Assembly: GCA_038531315.1 (NCBI GenBank)
Contig: JBCBBT010000002.1
Location: 1-64,000, forward strand
Origin: JAJFFW01 sp038531315
GTDB lineage: Bacteria; Pseudomonadota; Alphaproteobacteria; Caulobacterales; Parvularculaceae
Reading direction: 5' to 3'
DNA length: 64,000 nt
Positions 61,265 to 64,000 of this stretch are shown here, piece by piece. A program made the translations under genes and the position numbers. The notes under the pieces are model-generated. The model was not told where the DNA came from and did not search any database. It saw only the letters and a program-made list of their open reading frames with translations. Position 1 is the first letter of the stretch, and every line of letters begins with the position of its first letter.

Positions 61265-61678
61265 ATGAGACGAAACCTGATTTTGGCCGCTTCAGCCGGC
61301 TTTGGCGTTGTTTGTCTGGGCGCGTTCGGGGCCCATGCCCTCGATGATCGCCTGACCGGACCGGCGCTCGGATGGTGGGAGACGGCGACGCTCTACGGTC
61401 TAGTTCACGCGGCGGCGGCGCTCAGTGTTTCGCTGTTTTTGCTGGCGGCCCGGCCTGCAAACGGGCCGCGGGAGGGCGACGTGAAATCGCTTCCGGGCGC
61501 CGGGGTCGCGCCCGGCTTGTTCCTCATCGGGATCGTGTTCTTCTCAGGATCGCTTTACGCCATGGCGCTTGGCGCGCCGCGTTGGTTCGGCGCCATCACG
61601 CCGCTTGGCGGTGTTTCGTTTCTGGCGGGCTGGGCGAGCCTCGCGATTGCAGGATTTCGAAGCCGACCCCCTCGCTGA
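61265..61678 (+). CDS. DUF423 membrane protein
   Basis: 137 residues with four hydrophobic helices. LAASAGFGVVCLGAFGAHAL and the C-terminal GSLYAMALGAPRWFGAITPLGGVSFLAGW are the DUF423 signature. Function is unknown. GGTGAGAAG precedes ATG 61265; an ATG 15 bp earlier is also in frame. Confidence 0.88.
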   Translation: MRRNLILAASAGFGVVCLGAFGAHALDDRLTGPALGWWETATLYGLVHAAAALSVSLFLLAARPANGPREGDVKSLPGAGVAPGLFLIGIVFFSGSLYAMALGAPRWFGAITPLGGVSFLAGWASLAIAGFRSRPPR

Positions 61679-61840
61679 CAGCCTCTTTGTTACGACCCCT
61701 TTAGACGACATCTGGAGCGCTGTTTGAGCGCCGCCAAGACGCGTTGCTTGCCCGAAACAGTGATTGGCGCCTTTTTCGGCCCGGCGATGACATCGGGCCG
61801 CTGCGCGCCTATATCTCCACTCGAAACGAAGGAGCCCGAT

Positions 61841-62134
61841 TTGGTCGAGAAATTGTCACCTGACGCGCGCAAGCGCTTTTTTGAAGAGTTTTCCGGCTGG
61901 TCCCCAAACGACGACAAAGACGCCGCCAGCAAGGAGTTTCAATTCGCTGACTTCAATGAGGCCTTCGGCTTCATGACGCGCGTTGCGATCGCCGCAGACA
62001 AGGCCGATCACCATCCCGAATGGTTCAACGTCTACAACAAGGTGCGCATTACGCTGACGACGCACGACGCCGACGGGCTTTCACAGCGGGATGTCGACCT
62101 CGCGCGTTTTATCGAAAAAGCGGCGCAACGTTAA
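61841..62134 (+). CDS. phhB: Pterin-4a-carbinolamine dehydratase
   Basis: 97 residues. FKFADF-type FQFADFNEAFGFMTRVAIAADKADHHPEWFNVYNKVRITLTTHDADGLSQRDVDLA order (abbreviated) contains the catalytic HHPEW and the TTHDADGL tail of PhhB/DCoH. The frame is open back to 61724, but AAGGAG at 61829-61834 lies 6 nt before TTG 61841 and that start gives the normal family length. The enzyme recycles tetrahydrobiopterin-type cofactors; no phenylalanine hydroxylase is in the window. Confidence 0.88.
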   Translation: MVEKLSPDARKRFFEEFSGWSPNDDKDAASKEFQFADFNEAFGFMTRVAIAADKADHHPEWFNVYNKVRITLTTHDADGLSQRDVDLARFIEKAAQR

Positions 62135-62246
62135 GATTTAAAAAGACAATTCCGCCTTGAATTTGCCGCAACCTCGCCGCGGGCCCGCCCGCGCGGCGCC
62201 TTTCTAAAGCCGCCCGAACGCGGTAATCCAACAAATCAGAACAGAT

Positions 62247-62266
62247 GCGCGGGACGGCTCCCGCGC
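62247..62266 (+). other. Hairpin in the chvI leader
   Basis: GCGCGGG (62247-62253) pairs with CCCGCGC (62260-62266) around acggct, just before the GGGGAAG ribosome binding site at 62274. It could affect translation of chvI. Confidence 0.35.
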
Positions 62267-62288
62267 CCGATCCGGGGAAGAAAAAGTA

Positions 62289-62984
62289 ATGGCGAACATC
62301 ATCCTCGTCGATGACGATCAGAATATCCTGACATCCGTATCGATGGCGCTCGAAGCGGAGGGCCATCAGGTCACCACCTTCGAAGACGGCGCCGCGGCGC
62401 TCGAAAAGATCAATGATACGGCGCCGGATCTCGTGGTCTCCGACATCAAGATGCCGACAATGGATGGCATGGAATTGTTGCGGCGAATTCGTCAGTCGTC
62501 TGATTTGCCGCTGATCTTTCTGACCTCGAAAGACGAAGAGATCGACGAAGTCCTTGGCCTGACCATGGGCGCCGACGATTACGTGAAGAAACCGTTTTCG
62601 CAACGCTTGTTGCTGGAGCGCGTGAAAGCCGTCCTGCGCCGTCGTCAGGCGCCGGTTCAGCCGACCGAAGAGGAAGAAAAGAAGATCATCCGCCGCGGCT
62701 CACTGACGCTGGACCCCATGCGTCACGCCTGCACCTGGCGCGATCAGTCCGTGACGCTGACGGTCACCGAATTCCTGATCCTCGAAGCGCTCGCGCAACG
62801 CCCTGGTTTTGTCAAAAGCCGCGACCAGCTGATGGACGCCGCTTATGACGATCAGGTCTATGTCGATGACCGCACCATCGACAGCCACATCAAGCGCATT
62901 CGCAAGAAGTTTCGCGTGATCGACAAGGATTTCGACGCCATCGAGACATTATACGGCGTCGGCTACAAATATAACGAAGCCTGA
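62289..62984 (+). CDS. chvI: Response regulator ChvI
   Basis: 231 residues. Receiver domain with DDD at the N-terminus (LVDDDQN), the phosphoacceptor Asp in VVSDIKMP and the Lys in DYVKKPF, then an OmpR/PhoB-type winged helix (LTVTEFLILEALAQRPGFVKSRDQLMDAAY...VDDRTIDSHIKRIRKKF). This is the ChvI/ExoR-type regulator of acid and envelope stress in alphaproteobacteria. chvG follows after 49 bp. Confidence 0.93.
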   Translation: MANIILVDDDQNILTSVSMALEAEGHQVTTFEDGAAALEKINDTAPDLVVSDIKMPTMDGMELLRRIRQSSDLPLIFLTSKDEEIDEVLGLTMGADDYVKKPFSQRLLLERVKAVLRRRQAPVQPTEEEEKKIIRRGSLTLDPMRHACTWRDQSVTLTVTEFLILEALAQRPGFVKSRDQLMDAAYDDQVYVDDRTIDSHIKRIRKKFRVIDKDFDAIETLYGVGYKYNEA

Positions 62985-63033
62985 TCTATAAGAGCCGATC
63001 TCGGGAATCGATGACTGACGGCGAGGGTGATGA

Positions 63034-64000
63034 ATGGCGGAGGAAGAAGCAAGCGCGCGCCGCCGCCGCCGCACCCAACTGACTTTTTCACGCCTGACGC
63101 TGACCATTGTCGTCGCCAATTTGATTGGCCTCGTGATTTTGCTGCTTGGCTCGTTTGCGCTGACCCAATATCGGGACGGGCTTATTGAGGCGAAACTGGA
63201 GGGCGTGCGCGCGCAGGCTCAGATTATCGCCGACGTCCTCGGACAGGTCGCCATCGACGACAGCGTCTGCCTGCCTGTGCAGTCGGAAGACCTCGGCCGC
63301 GCCGGCGAGCCGAGCCCGGTCTGCGCGCTCCGTCTTTCCTCCGAGGACGTCAAGGAAGTCTTCAACAGGGTCTGGGATTCCTTCGAAGGGCGTGTGCGGA
63401 TCTATAATGCGCCGCAGGAGGCCCTCGACGACGGCGTCGCGGACGCGTCCAGTCTCCTGATCGAAGACGTTGTCTTGCGCGAAGACAAGATCCTGCCGGA
63501 ACCCCTGCCGCCGCTTGGCGCGCCGACATCGGCGAGCGCCCTGAAACAGCGCTATGACGCTTTCACGCTTTGGCTCAGCGATATCATTCCCGGCGGCTTT
63601 CGCCGCGAGGCCGCGCAACGCACAATCGAGCAGGAACTGAATGCGGCGCTGGCCTCTTCTCCGTTTGCGGAAGAACGCGGCGCCGCGAGCGTCCGGGTTA
63701 ATGAAAATGGCGAACTTGTTGCGTCGGTTTCCGTACCCATCCGCCGGGTGCAAGCGATCTACGGCGTTGTCACCGCGGAAATCGGCGGCATTGACGATCT
63801 GGTGCGCCGGGCCCGCTGGTCGATTTTGCCGTTTTTCGGACTTGGCTGTGCGGCGGCGATCTTGTCTTCGCTCCTCTTGACGACGGCGATTGCGCAACCG
63901 ATCAGGCAGCTGGCGCTCGCCGCCGACAAGGTGCGTGAGGGCATCGCGGCTGCGGGCAGGGCGCGCATTCCGGATTTTTCGACCCGCCGCGACGAAATCG
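63034..64000 (+). CDS. chvG: Sensor histidine kinase ChvG, partial
   Basis: The first 322 codons are present and the gene runs off the right edge. After a basic N-terminus, a transmembrane helix (about 22-44) leads to a large periplasmic sensor domain with LPPLGAP and LSDIIPGG, then a second helix (about 265-290) and the start of a HAMP domain (IRQLALAADKVREG). The kinase core is outside the window. ATG 63034 follows GAGGGTG. In view of ChvI upstream the assignment is solid. Confidence 0.92.
   Translation, partial: MAEEEASARRRRRTQLTFSRLTLTIVVANLIGLVILLLGSFALTQYRDGLIEAKLEGVRAQAQIIADVLGQVAIDDSVCLPVQSEDLGRAGEPSPVCALRLSSEDVKEVFNRVWDSFEGRVRIYNAPQEALDDGVADASSLLIEDVVLREDKILPEPLPPLGAPTSASALKQRYDAFTLWLSDIIPGGFRREAAQRTIEQELNAALASSPFAEERGAASVRVNENGELVASVSVPIRRVQAIYGVVTAEIGGIDDLVRRARWSILPFFGLGCAAAILSSLLLTTAIAQPIRQLALAADKVREGIAAAGRARIPDFSTRRDEI

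Overview
The window is about 60% GC, densely coded on both strands, and looks like chromosomal core sequence of an alphaproteobacterium. Evidence for this includes an F1Fo-ATPase zeta inhibitor (DUF1476) beside purC, a ChvI/ChvG two-component pair, an RpoE/ChrR pair, a mutY-DUF721-dsbA-smc block, squalene-hopene cyclase and a CtrA-type box upstream of nrdA. The gene set (diheme cytochrome plus beta-helix pair known from Hyphomonas and relatives, many DUF families) suggests Caulobacterales, Hyphomonadaceae or Parvularculales, but the species cannot be named from this sequence. No rRNA, tRNA, insertion sequence, prophage or CRISPR array was found.

Layout. 1-1515 is the N-terminal two thirds of class I ribonucleotide reductase large subunit, with NrdR-like boxes and a CtrA-type box upstream. 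1852-6424 holds a large unknown membrane protein, an SdpR/SdpI-like pair, an alpha/beta hydrolase and a membrane protein/XRE regulator pair. 6570-9420 has two exported M16 peptidase-family proteins. 9606-11447 has a 29-residue hydrophobic peptide, a TerC-family protein and a secreted protein. 11541-15259 is the RpoE/ChrR stress module, divergent from a flavin oxidoreductase and a DUF1365 gene. 15273-17329 has DUF5946 and succinyl-CoA:3-ketoacid CoA transferase, the latter behind a 13-bp tandem repeat. 17624-23574 holds a lipoprotein, an EstB-type serine hydrolase, an SDH-type membrane protease, a tiny secreted protein behind a perfect CRP-type site, a DUF885 metallopeptidase and a small membrane protein. 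23571-28310 has an acyl-CoA/malonyl-CoA synthetase, squalene-hopene cyclase and a ketopantoate-reductase-like gene. 28307-30719 is the diheme cytochrome/beta-helix lipoprotein operon, and 30856-32382 an exported amidase. 32391-37099 carries purQ, purS, purC and the zeta subunit, with an SDR and an M23 peptidase on the other strand between purS and purC. 37236-42353 has an SDR, a three-gene redox operon and an exported DsrE-like protein. 42505-48659 is smc, dsbA-like, DUF721 and divergent mutY. 48921-52257 holds a type II NADH dehydrogenase, an acyl-CoA carboxylase carboxyltransferase and a small Cys protein. 52334-58597 contains a split-off nuoE/nuoF block of complex I, interrupted by a thioesterase and a 554-residue protein of unknown function. 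58640-64000 has a carboxylate-amine ligase/N-formylglutamate amidohydrolase operon, small genes, a pterin dehydratase and chvI/chvG running off the right edge.

Functional themes are nucleotide synthesis (nrdA, purCSQ), respiration and redox (nuoEF, type II NADH dehydrogenase, flavoproteins, diheme cytochrome), envelope maintenance (hopanoids, M23, ChvGI, proteases) and oxidative membrane stress (RpoE/ChrR). The least explained parts are the Met/Cys/Trp-poor 554-residue protein inside the nuoE-nuoF gap with an 18-bp perfect palindrome upstream, the CRP-site/small secreted protein/structured 3' region at 20711-21226, and the redox operon at 38010-41748.
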